DNA of 52,609 bases from Spirochaetaceae bacterium (lineage in GTDB: Bacteria > Spirochaetota > Spirochaetia > Treponematales > Rectinemataceae). The stretch covers positions 1-52,609 of the forward strand of contig JAOABY010000010.1 of assembly GCA_026418115.1 (NCBI GenBank). The letters are read 5' to 3'. Under the pieces are notes generated by a model. It had not been told where the DNA came from. It ran no database searches and saw only the letters and a list, made by a program, of their open reading frames with translations. Of this stretch, positions 16,496-24,845 are shown one piece after another; position 1 is the stretch's first letter; every line of letters starts with the position of its first letter. Position numbers and translations under genes: made by a program.

Positions 16496-18082
16496 ATGGA
16501 ACAGAAGCGAGCTATTCACTGGGCCGACCAGACGGCCGAAAAAATCATCCAGACCTGGGGTGAAAAAGAACTCTACACCTGTGCCTCGGGCATTACCCCA
16601 TCGGGTACGGTACATGTCGGCAATTTCCGCGAAATGATCTCTGTGGAGCTTGTGGTACGGGCGCTCCGCGACATGGGTAAGAAGGTTCGATTCATCTACA
16701 GCTGGGATGATTACGATGTCTTCCGCAAGGTTCCCCTCAACATGCCGAATCAGGAGCTGCTGGCCCAGTACCTGCGCTTCCCCATCACCATGGTTCCCGA
16801 TCCCTGGGGCAGGGACGAATCCTATGCACGCCACCATGAAGTCGATGTCGAGCAGGTACTGCCGGAAGTCGGTATTTACCCGGAATTCATCTATCAGGCA
16901 AAGCGGTACAGAGCCGGCGTGTATGCAGAAGGAATGCGGCGCGCCCTTCAGATGCGCGAGCACCTGAAGAGCATTCTGGACAAATATCGGGATGAGGATC
17001 ATAAAATCCAGGGCGAATGGTGGCCTGTGGCAGTCTTCTGCTCGAACTGCAACCGCGATACCACCGAGATAGATGGGTGGGATGGCGACTGGGGGCTCAC
17101 CTATCATTGTGAGTCCTGCGGTCATCAGGAAACCGGCGATCTGCGCACCCTCAAAGGCGCAAAGCTGGTATGGCGAGTCGATTGGCCGATGCGCTGGGCG
17201 TACGAGCAGGTTGATTTTGAGCCGGCAGGCAAGGACCATCATTCACAGGGCGGTTCTTTCGATACATCGAAGCATGTGGTGGAGGAAGTCTATAACCGCA
17301 AGCCGCCTGTCACGTTCAGGTATGACTTTATTGGCATCAAAGGTTCGCCTGGCAAGATGTCGTCCTCAAAAGGCAAGGTTGTTGATCTGCCCGACCTGCT
17401 GAGGGTCTATCAGCCTGAGATCGTGCGCTATCTCTTCGCGGGCACAAGGCCCAATACCGAATTCGTGATCAGCTTCGATCTCGATGTCATAAAGATCTAT
17501 GAAGACTACGACCGCACCGAGCGCATCTACTGGGGCCTCGAGAAGGCAAAGAATCCCGAGGCTGAAGCGCTGGAGCGCCGTATCTATGAGCTGTCTCAGG
17601 TAGAGAAGGTGCCGGAAGAAATGCCCTACCAGATTCCCTTCCGCCATCTCTGCAACCTGCTCCAGATACACCTCGGCAACATCGACAAGGTGCTGTCGCT
17701 CCTGCCGGATCTCAAGCCTTCCCAGGTGGCCCGCGTCCGCAGACGCGCAGAATGTGCGTGGTACTGGATTACCGAGTGTGCCTCTGAAGAGTTCCGTTTC
17801 TTCCTCAGAGAGCCTGGCGAGCTCGCCGAGCTGTCGGACCTCGAAAGGGAGGCGGTACGGAGACTTCGAGATGATGTAGTGAGCCGGCTTGATACCTTTG
17901 CATCGGACGCAGAGGTTGCGGAAGCAGTCTACGCCGCCGCTCAGTCGGCCGGGTGCGATGCAAAGATGCTGTTCCGCGCCGCCTACCAGGCTTTGATCGG
18001 CAAGGATCAGGGACCGCGGCTTGCCGGTTTTCTCCGCGCAATCGGCAGAGAGAAAATCGAAAGCCTCCTCTCCGCATATTGA
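16496..18082 (+). CDS. lysS: Lysyl-tRNA synthetase, class I
   Basis: Class I LysRS charges tRNA-Lys with lysine; most bacteria use the unrelated class II enzyme, while spirochaetes and archaea use this one. The 528-residue protein has the HIGH-type motif (SGTVHVGNFRE) and the KMSKS-type motif (GKMSSSKGKV). A zinc-ribbon Cys set lies in between (CSNCNRD... CESCGHQE, residues about 182-204). The C-terminal alpha-helical anticodon cage follows. It is 42 nt downstream of the aminopeptidase but has its own promoter. Confidence 0.97.
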   Translation: MEQKRAIHWADQTAEKIIQTWGEKELYTCASGITPSGTVHVGNFREMISVELVVRALRDMGKKVRFIYSWDDYDVFRKVPLNMPNQELLAQYLRFPITMVPDPWGRDESYARHHEVDVEQVLPEVGIYPEFIYQAKRYRAGVYAEGMRRALQMREHLKSILDKYRDEDHKIQGEWWPVAVFCSNCNRDTTEIDGWDGDWGLTYHCESCGHQETGDLRTLKGAKLVWRVDWPMRWAYEQVDFEPAGKDHHSQGGSFDTSKHVVEEVYNRKPPVTFRYDFIGIKGSPGKMSSSKGKVVDLPDLLRVYQPEIVRYLFAGTRPNTEFVISFDLDVIKIYEDYDRTERIYWGLEKAKNPEAEALERRIYELSQVEKVPEEMPYQIPFRHLCNLLQIHLGNIDKVLSLLPDLKPSQVARVRRRAECAWYWITECASEEFRFFLREPGELAELSDLEREAVRRLRDDVVSRLDTFASDAEVAEAVYAAAQSAGCDAKMLFRAAYQALIGKDQGPRLAGFLRAIGREKIESLLSAY

Positions 18083-18132
18083 ACTACAACACGGGCACCT
18101 GTCTCGTGCCAGGCAACATGCCTCTGCAACAC

Positions 18133-18167
18133 AGGAGGCCGTCAGAGATTCGCTCCGACGGCCTCCT
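18133..18167. terminator. Hairpin terminator between convergent lysS and pepF
   Basis: An 11-bp perfect stem, AGGAGGCCGTC (18133-18143) with GACGGCCTCCT (18157-18167), closes a 13-nt loop. It lies between two converging genes and could serve both. T-runs on either side are weak. Confidence 0.7.
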
Positions 18168-18205
18168 GCATTTGCAAGGGGCAAGCAACCCCTCACCTTC
18201 CAGGC

Positions 18206-20005
18206 TCAGCTGATGCCTTGCATCGATGCGGCTTCCTGTTCCAGCTCCTCAACCTCCGGCTCGAACTCCCGCATGGCTTCCATCCAGAAATCTGGCGATT
18301 CAATATCGAATCCTGCCATCCTTGCAACTTCCGCAGCAGGCATGGATCCTGTCGCTCTCAGCAGCGCTCTGTACTGCGGCACAAACGATGCTCCTTCCTC
18401 ACGATAGCGTCGATAGAGTCCCAGACCGAAGAGCTGCCCGAAGGCATAGGGGAAGTTGTAGAAGGAGAGCCCCGGTATGTAGTAGTGGCCTTTTACCGCC
18501 CACATGTAGGGATGCCGTTCATCCTTTCTGAGACCGTCGCCATAGCTTCTTTCCTGAGCTTCAAGCATCAGTGCGCAGAGGCGTTCGGGTGTGAGCTCTC
18601 CCTGCTGCCGTTCTTCAAATACCGCCCGCTCGAACAGGAATCGAGAGTAGATATCCACAATCACCTGACAGCCATCCTGCAGATGCATCTCGATCAGCGG
18701 CAGGCGTGCCGAAGGATCCAGCTCCTGCAGTGCTGCATTGGATACGATGGTCTCCGAGAATATCGAGGCTGTTTCAGCCAGGGTCATGGGATACTGGGTG
18801 AGCAGCGCAGGCAGGTCCTTGATGGTCTCATAGTGCCAGGCATGACCGAGTTCGTGCGCAATGGTCCCGAGTGCCGAGAAAGAGCCATCGAAATTGGTAA
18901 AGACGCGAGGCTGGCGGACCAGCGGGAAGTGCGTACAGAATGCTCCTCCTCGCTTGCCTGGTCTTGGACGGGCATCAATCCAGTTGTGTTCGAAGGCATG
19001 ATCGGCAAAGGCAGCCATTGCAGGATCAAAGGAGGTATACTGCCGCACAATGAACTCGCGCGTTTGATCCCAGTCGAAATGAGGCAGAGAAGCTCCAGAT
19101 TTCTGGACAGGCGCAAAAATGTCATAGAACGAAAGCTGCTCCAGCCCGAGCAGCCTGGCCTTTGCGCGCAGATAGCGCCGCCAGAGTGGTAGAGATGCCT
19201 CCATGGCAGCGAGCAAGGCATAAAGCGTTGCCCTGCTGACGCGCGCCTGTGCGCATGCGGTGTCCAGCGCGGTATCCCAACCCCTTCTTTTGCCCAGCGT
19301 GAGCACCGTACCTTTGACTCCATTCAGCGCAGCAGCCACGGGTATTTCCATGGATTTCCAGATGCCAAGCTCGAGTTCATAGGCTTTCTTTCGCACTGTC
19401 CGGTCGGCATCGTACGCAAGATTGCGCAGCTCGACCATCGTTTTCCGTGTACCTGTTGCCTCGTCCCAGACGGCGCTCGTGTTGGCGAGTATCGATTCCT
19501 GCAGACGTGACCATGCTTCAGCTCCCGAGCGAGCGAGATCGGCAGCGAGCTCTTCAAGCGCAGGCTCCATCTGGTGCTTCTGGAACAGCAGCGCTTCCTG
19601 CAGCACAAAGGCATATGGCCGGAGAGCCGGTTCGGTGTCAATCGCCTGCCGGACCTCGGCTTCATGGCGTGCCAGCACGTTGCGGAAACGCACTTCCACC
19701 ACCGATGCAGGCACCAGCAGGGCCTCAATTGCATTGAGTTCGGCAAGCACACCGGCATCTCTCGTATCGGTGCTGAATCGTGCGTAGACATAGGCCTGGA
19801 GGGTCTCACCAAGCACCTGCAGGCGGTCAAGCCTTGCCAGAAGAGCAACCAGGCTTTCCGCACAGGGAGCATCTGCCAGCGGATCAGCCTCCAGAAGGCT
19901 ATTCAGCTCCGCAAGCAAGGTACTCGTTTCTTCCTTTGCCGCACGATATGCATCCGAATCGAACCCGGGAAACACCTCATTGAGGCTCCAGACTGGTACT
20001 TCCAT
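18206..20005 (-). CDS. pepF: Oligoendopeptidase F (M3 family)
   Basis: A cytoplasmic zinc oligopeptidase of 599 residues. The ATG at 20005 (MEVPVWSLNEVFPGFDSD) is preferred because AAAGGAG lies upstream; the longer frame would need a GTG at 20032 and would overlap ndk. The zinc motif HELGH is in LGTIAHELGHAWHYE, with the third ligand Glu in ETASIFSETIV. The C-terminal GLSFYNFPYAFGQLFGLGLY block is typical of PepF. It lies 17 nt after ndk on the same strand, so the two are probably one transcript. Confidence 0.95.
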   Translation of the reverse strand: MEVPVWSLNEVFPGFDSDAYRAAKEETSTLLAELNSLLEADPLADAPCAESLVALLARLDRLQVLGETLQAYVYARFSTDTRDAGVLAELNAIEALLVPASVVEVRFRNVLARHEAEVRQAIDTEPALRPYAFVLQEALLFQKHQMEPALEELAADLARSGAEAWSRLQESILANTSAVWDEATGTRKTMVELRNLAYDADRTVRKKAYELELGIWKSMEIPVAAALNGVKGTVLTLGKRRGWDTALDTACAQARVSRATLYALLAAMEASLPLWRRYLRAKARLLGLEQLSFYDIFAPVQKSGASLPHFDWDQTREFIVRQYTSFDPAMAAFADHAFEHNWIDARPRPGKRGGAFCTHFPLVRQPRVFTNFDGSFSALGTIAHELGHAWHYETIKDLPALLTQYPMTLAETASIFSETIVSNAALQELDPSARLPLIEMHLQDGCQVIVDIYSRFLFERAVFEERQQGELTPERLCALMLEAQERSYGDGLRKDERHPYMWAVKGHYYIPGLSFYNFPYAFGQLFGLGLYRRYREEGASFVPQYRALLRATGSMPAAEVARMAGFDIESPDFWMEAMREFEPEVEELEQEAASMQGIS

Positions 20006-20022
20006 GATTGCTGCTACTCCTT

Positions 20023-20472
20023 TCATATCCACCTGTCATTGCCATCAGGCCAGGAAATGATTTCATCTTCTCTGAAAAAGAGGGATATCTCCCGCTTCGC
20101 CGATTCCACCGAGTCGGAAGCATGGATGATATTGATATTGGTGTGCATGGCGTAATCGCCGCGTATCGTGCCCGGGCAGGCTTCCTCAGCCCGGGTTGAT
20201 CCGCACAGCATGCGCATCATCCGCACTGCCCCTTCCCCTTCGAGCACCATGGCAACCACAGGACCCGAAGTAATGTACTCGACAAGCTCTCCGAAGAAGG
20301 GCCTGGCAGCATGCTCCGCATAGTGGAGTTCCGCAAGATTCCTTGAAATGCGCATCAATTTCATCGCAACAATATCAAAGCCCTTGCGCTCGATGCGGCT
20401 GATTATCTCACCTGCGATTCTGCGTGCCAGCACTCCCGGCTTGAGCATGACGAACGTACGCTCTACAGCCAT
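20023..20472 (-). CDS. ndk: Nucleoside diphosphate kinase
   Basis: Ndk balances NTP and dNTP pools by phosphate transfer through a phospho-His. The protein has 149 residues and a good AAAGGAG site. It starts MAVERTFVMLKPGVL, contains the PFFGELVEYITSGPVVAMVLEG-type core, and carries the active-site His in NINIIHASDS. It is followed closely by pepF. Confidence 0.97.
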   Translation of the reverse strand: MAVERTFVMLKPGVLARRIAGEIISRIERKGFDIVAMKLMRISRNLAELHYAEHAARPFFGELVEYITSGPVVAMVLEGEGAVRMMRMLCGSTRAEEACPGTIRGDYAMHTNINIIHASDSVESAKREISLFFREDEIISWPDGNDRWI

Positions 20473-20600
20473 GTTTGGCTCCTTTCTCTGGAAAACGGTT
20501 ATTTGCTACAGTACTGTTCACGATACCACGCCTCATCCCTGCCGTAAATGCAGGGCAGCAGGCTTGCGGAGGATGAGCCGCTGCAGCATGATGCAGATAC

Positions 20601-21590
20601 ATGAACCGGGAATTTCACTACTATGCCATGTACTATCTCTGCAGGAGCGCCGGATGCGATGCTGATGAATCGCTGACCATCGCCACGGCCAGCCAGCTCG
20701 TCGATGACTGCAGAAGCCCCTGGAGAATTGCAGGCCGGGAAGAGATCGAGCGAGATACATTGACCGAAGTGACCCAGAATTACCTGTTCTGGGATCCGGA
20801 TATTGGTGCGCGCATCTATGTGCCTTTTCATTTTCTGCCAGGGGGCGAGACCGGAGCAGCAGCATGCATCGTCATACCCGACAGCAATCTTGCCAGAACC
20901 CTGCTGATTGAGGCTCTTCGCAGCAATGATCCATACCGCATAGGCATTGCTTGCCATGCTTATGCGGATACCTGGGCACATCAGGGATTCAGCGGCCTGC
21001 TTGACCAGCGGAATGCTTTCCCACAGCAGAATCTCGTGCCTGTAGTGGGACACCTGCATGCAGGTGTCATGCCTGACAATCCCCGACTGACCTGGAAAGA
21101 TCCCCGCCTGCCTGCCAGCAGCAACATCATTTCCAATACAGCCCGCTGTCTTGCCGCTGCCAGAATGCTGTACCGCTTCCTCTGCACATGGAAGCACCGT
21201 TCTTTTTCAGATGAAGCATTCGTGCTGGATCCGCTTGAGCGCATCTGGACTGGTGGATTTCCCGGAAAGACGGATGAACAGGCCATTGCCAGTGATTATG
21301 TGATATATTTGGATGTACCGATGTATGATTCCGATGCATGGCTCAGAGAAGTTGGCGCAGAGCGTACCGCAGCCCCCTCGGCAACCGCCGATTCCGATCG
21401 CTTCGATCCGGTTGCATGGGTGCGATCGACGTTACGTTCCTTCGCGCTGCATGAGCCCCAGGGCGTGATCGATGCAAGGCGATATGAAGGTTCCAGGCTG
21501 CAGGCATGGAACGGGGCTGCGCGCCTGCATCGAGAAACGGTACATCGATATCTCCGCACGAAAGGGAACCCAGAGTGTCTTCATCAGTGA
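20601..21590 (+). CDS. DUF6765 family protein (phospholipase C-like)
   Basis: A 329-residue protein that starts MNREFHYYAMYYLCRSAG and contains ACHAYADTWAHQGFSG, the His/Asp-rich pattern of DUF6765 and of zinc-dependent phospholipase C-like proteins. Further His residues (PFHFLPGG, HLHAGVMPDNP) could bind metal. No signal peptide is visible. Activity is not known for this family. The ATG at 20601 has no good ribosome binding site. Its 3' end overlaps the lipoprotein gene, suggesting a functional pair. Confidence 0.8.
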   Translation: MNREFHYYAMYYLCRSAGCDADESLTIATASQLVDDCRSPWRIAGREEIERDTLTEVTQNYLFWDPDIGARIYVPFHFLPGGETGAAACIVIPDSNLARTLLIEALRSNDPYRIGIACHAYADTWAHQGFSGLLDQRNAFPQQNLVPVVGHLHAGVMPDNPRLTWKDPRLPASSNIISNTARCLAAARMLYRFLCTWKHRSFSDEAFVLDPLERIWTGGFPGKTDEQAIASDYVIYLDVPMYDSDAWLREVGAERTAAPSATADSDRFDPVAWVRSTLRSFALHEPQGVIDARRYEGSRLQAWNGAARLHRETVHRYLRTKGNPECLHQ

Positions 21591-22576
21591 CTTTCTCCAG
21601 CCATACGCGACTTTCACTCATCGCACTCCTGATGGCCATGCTTGCAGCATCGTGTGCCACACTGGGCAAGCCATCGGATTCCGGCGCAATCTACAATCAA
21701 TTCATCCGTGAACCGGAGATTCTGATACGCTCGGAACCTGTGTTCCTGCGCGACCTGCTGGATGCTCTGCCGGATTCCACCATGCGCTCTCTGGCTGGTA
21801 CCCTGCTTCCCAATGGTTCGGCAGGAAATGCGACCCTCCTCCTCGATCGTGCGCAGGCAGACAAGGCTTTGTCACGCACCAGACTTGCAGTAGTCGGTAT
21901 TTCTCTGTCCGGAACAGCATCCGGAAATACAACGGTCCCCGTAACGGAAATTGTGCTCGAAGGCAATTTCCCGTCCGTACTGACACCTCTCAGCTTTGCA
22001 CTTGATCCGTCCTGGCGCAGGGTTCCCGGCGGATGGAAATCGAATGGCGGCAGCCTCTATCTGCATGACCCCAGAGGAGGCTATCTGCATTTTTCAACCG
22101 AAGCACCTCTCCCCCGCAAGGCCGACGACCCCTATCGCTTTGCACTGTCGCCAGGGAGCAAGGTTGCGCTGCGATCCGGCATGGACAGGGTCCAAACCGA
22201 TCTTGCGCTCTATCTGGACGCACAATCGAGACTCATTGCTGGCAATCCCCTTCTGAAGGGTGTTGAACTGCCTTTTGACGGCATTATGCTGATTGGCATA
22301 CGCTCATCCCGATCGCCAGCGCAGGCATCGGCGTTTGCCGAGTACTCCTGCTCTCTGCGGGTGCTCATGAAGGATGAAGAAACGGCTCGAATCTACAGAC
22401 CTCTCGTCCGCCTGCTCTGGATGCTCACCTCTCGACGTCTGGCGGACCGTGGAATTCCGCTGCCGCAGGATGTAACGGTAGAACAGCAAGGATCCGCAGT
22501 CGTCATCGGCACGATCAATCTGAGGATGTCAGCCATGCTCGATATCGCAATGAGGCTGGCAAGCGAACCGCTCTGA
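21575..22576 (+). CDS. Lipoprotein of unknown function
   Basis: A lipoprotein of about 333 residues if translated from GTG at 21575; the frame is open upstream to an ATG at 21506, but that would lie deep inside the preceding gene. The N-terminus (LSLIALLMAMLAASC) ends in a lipobox LAAS|C, so the mature protein is lipid-anchored in the envelope. The rest is a beta-rich sequence without a family I recognise, with a C-terminal helical end (LRMSAMLDIAMRLASEPL). The 16-nt overlap with the DUF6765 gene suggests coupled expression. Confidence 0.7.
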   Translation: MSSSVTFSSHTRLSLIALLMAMLAASCATLGKPSDSGAIYNQFIREPEILIRSEPVFLRDLLDALPDSTMRSLAGTLLPNGSAGNATLLLDRAQADKALSRTRLAVVGISLSGTASGNTTVPVTEIVLEGNFPSVLTPLSFALDPSWRRVPGGWKSNGGSLYLHDPRGGYLHFSTEAPLPRKADDPYRFALSPGSKVALRSGMDRVQTDLALYLDAQSRLIAGNPLLKGVELPFDGIMLIGIRSSRSPAQASAFAEYSCSLRVLMKDEETARIYRPLVRLLWMLTSRRLADRGIPLPQDVTVEQQGSAVVIGTINLRMSAMLDIAMRLASEPL

Positions 22577-22609
22577 TGCTGGCTGCATGGCCGAAGATGC
22601 GCAGGCTAT

Positions 22610-24070
22610 TCAAGGCAGAAGCAGGCCTTCTGGCTCAGGAGTCACTTTCACCCACGATGCAAGCAGGTCTGCTAGCAGAGGATGCACAGGGTATGCTGGA
22701 TTTACAAACGCATCATAGTTCTGCTCTTCATTCTCAACTTTTTTGAGCAGGTAATTCATGCCCGGGATGAACCTGCGCGGCGCTGACGGCCTTGCAGCGC
22801 AGAGCCTGGCAAACTGATCCTCGGAAACCTGCATATCTTCCGTGCCGCGGACAAAAAGCACTGGCACACCACAATCCGCTATGTCTCGGACAGGATCAAA
22901 TGCCAGCCATGATGCCAGCCATGTCAGTCGTGAAGGAGCAAAGAAATCCGCAAGCACCTCAGGCAGAGCAGGCAGAGGCTGCCCTGCAACCAGGTTTCTG
23001 GCGGCTTGCATGCCAAGTGCATGCAGCTCGTTTCCCAGAGCCATGAGCGAGGAATCCAGCGCCTCCATGGGAGGTTCGCCTGAACTGTCCAGCACGGCAA
23101 AACCGTCCACAATTTCATCGGGATATTTGAAGCTCCTCAGTGCCGCAGCTGCAATCCATGCTCCTTCATGCATGCCTGCGACGAGTAGCCTGCCACCCCC
23201 AACCCACTGGCGTCCAAGCTCAAGAATCCTTGCAAGATCATGCGCATGAGTGTCGATTGAGGTGCTGGTGCCAGGTTTTTCCAGCAGATAGGCTTCCCCG
23301 GTCCCCCGCCGATCATAGCGCAAAGTTGCAACACCCCTGTTCCGCATCTCTCGTGCGAGAAGAGCCAGCACATCATTTCTGCCCGGCACATCGCGATTAT
23401 TCCCATTGCGGTCCGCCTTGCCCGAGCCGGATACCAGCACGAGCAGGGGCACATCAAGGCCTTTTTCCGGAGTGAAGGTGTCTGTTTCTCCTGGTATGGT
23501 CAGCGTGCCCGGCAGAAAGACAGCTTCACTCTGCCTCCCAACCGGGAGATCGACTGCTATTTCACCTGGGGCTTTGGGCTCTACTGCCCGCTGGAGGTAG
23601 AACGACCCTCGCCACGAGGCAGCCTGTATGGTACCGACAATACCCCCCGTCACTGCACTGCCCTGCTGTCGGAAGGATGAGGAGAAGGTCCCTGTGAATG
23701 CAAGCTCCTGCCCCGGTCCTGCCGCATCCAATAGAAACGTGAGTCGATCTCTGCTCAGCGTGAAGGTATCGATTGGATAGGAGAACATCCGCTGTGATGG
23801 AATATCAACCAGCATGCCGCGATCGCGATTGAGAATTCTAAGCACGAGTTCCGGCGTCCATGATCCGCCGTCGCTGCCGGTGGATCTGAGAACGGCTTTC
23901 CCCACCCATGCACCAGGCGCTATGCCGTCTGCCTGCACGAGCTTCCAGGTGCCAGCAGCAACCTGCTGAGGTTCCTCAATCGTTCTGTTCTGACACCAGC
24001 CTGCACCCCAGCCGCCTGTCAGCAGCACTGCCATCAGGATGAGGGATGCCCTTGCCGAGCATCGTTTCAT
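22610..24070 (-). CDS. Exported alpha/beta-hydrolase-like protein lacking the nucleophilic serine
   Basis: A 486-residue secreted protein: a signal peptide (ASLILMAVLLTGGWGAGWC, whose terminal Cys may make it a lipoprotein) precedes an N-terminal beta domain (residues 30-180) and an alpha/beta hydrolase domain. The oxyanion region LVSGSGKADRNGNN and the RRGTG motif (LRYDRRGTGEA) are like those of the EstA/YbbA-type serine hydrolases. The nucleophile elbow, normally GxSxG, reads GMHEG (near residue 301). The acid region (FVRGTEDMQV) and a late segment (NYLLKKVENEEQN) are present. The protein may be a non-catalytic member. Its stop overlaps the start region of nothing, but its start overlaps the adk stop by 4 nt, so both share an operon. 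Confidence 0.8.
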   Translation of the reverse strand: MKRCSARASLILMAVLLTGGWGAGWCQNRTIEEPQQVAAGTWKLVQADGIAPGAWVGKAVLRSTGSDGGSWTPELVLRILNRDRGMLVDIPSQRMFSYPIDTFTLSRDRLTFLLDAAGPGQELAFTGTFSSSFRQQGSAVTGGIVGTIQAASWRGSFYLQRAVEPKAPGEIAVDLPVGRQSEAVFLPGTLTIPGETDTFTPEKGLDVPLLVLVSGSGKADRNGNNRDVPGRNDVLALLAREMRNRGVATLRYDRRGTGEAYLLEKPGTSTSIDTHAHDLARILELGRQWVGGGRLLVAGMHEGAWIAAAALRSFKYPDEIVDGFAVLDSSGEPPMEALDSSLMALGNELHALGMQAARNLVAGQPLPALPEVLADFFAPSRLTWLASWLAFDPVRDIADCGVPVLFVRGTEDMQVSEDQFARLCAARPSAPRRFIPGMNYLLKKVENEEQNYDAFVNPAYPVHPLLADLLASWVKVTPEPEGLLLP

Positions 24071-24726
24071 CGCTCTGCCAGAAAATGCTCGAGTCGAACG
24101 GTGAACGACCGATACACTGTCTCGGCATCAGGCGCACCATCGATGGTCAGCAACAGGCCCCTTGCACCATACCAGCTCTTCAGTGGCTCGGTCTCGGCAT
24201 GGTAGGCAGCAAGACGGGCATGGACGGTCTCCGGCCTGTCGTCATTCCTGATGGTGAGCCTGCCTCCGCACCGATCACAGATATCCTCCTGCTGGGGAGG
24301 CTTGTTCGCCACATGATAGATCGCACCACAGCTGCCGCAGATGCGTCTTCCGGTAAGCCTGAACACGACTAGCTCATCAGAAACTTCGAAATCCACCGCT
24401 GCATCGATGCCACCCAGTTCCTCAAGCGCCTCAGCCTGAGGTACCGTGCGCGGAAAGCCATCCAGAATGAATCCTCTGACTGTATCAGGCTGCGCAAGTC
24501 TTTCCTTTACCAGTGCGATGGTGAGCGCATCGGGCACCAGCCCGCCTCTTGCCAGAATTTCCTTTATTTCGAGACCAAGAGGTGTGGAACTCTTCACTGC
24601 CGCGCGGAACATGTCCCCTGTCGATATGTGAGGAATACCCAGACGCTCGGCAGCCATTGCAGAGATAGTGCCCTTTCCTGCTCCCGGCGGCCCCAGAAAA
24701 ATGAGTCGGAACGAACGATCCACCAT
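24067..24726 (-). CDS. adk: Adenylate kinase
   Basis: Adk interconverts AMP, ADP and ATP. The 219-residue protein has the P-loop GPPGAGKGT, the AMP-binding STGDMFR and GFPRT motifs, and a long LID domain with four Cys (CGSC and CDRC) that bind zinc, as in Gram-positive and some spirochaetal enzymes. The C-terminal ATP-site residues are less standard. A TATAAT box ends 8 nt before the ATG. The stop overlaps the next gene by 4 nt. Confidence 0.96.
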   Translation of the reverse strand: MVDRSFRLIFLGPPGAGKGTISAMAAERLGIPHISTGDMFRAAVKSSTPLGLEIKEILARGGLVPDALTIALVKERLAQPDTVRGFILDGFPRTVPQAEALEELGGIDAAVDFEVSDELVVFRLTGRRICGSCGAIYHVANKPPQQEDICDRCGGRLTIRNDDRPETVHARLAAYHAETEPLKSWYGARGLLLTIDGAPDAETVYRSFTVRLEHFLAER

Positions 24727-24734
24727 GATGCGCG

Positions 24735-24763
24735 ATTATATACTACGGTATAGGTGTTTGGAA
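24735..24763 (-). promoter_or_regulatory. Promoter of adk, probably giving a leaderless mRNA
   Basis: On the minus strand, a perfect TATAAT (24740-24735) has a weak TTCCAA 17 nt upstream. The predicted transcript start near 24728 is 2 nt before the ATG at 24726, and no Shine-Dalgarno sequence is present. Confidence 0.55.
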
Positions 24764-24845
24764 CTGGTGGCAGAGTTCAGGACCACACAAAGATAAGGAG
24801 CATACTGTCGCCCGGTAGCCATCCTCTCTCATGGTCATGAGAACT

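Noticed and set aside
15983-17242. Open frame of 419 codons on the minus strand
   Set aside because: It covers the ends of two well-supported genes (M29 aminopeptidase, lysS) in antisense and shows no family features.
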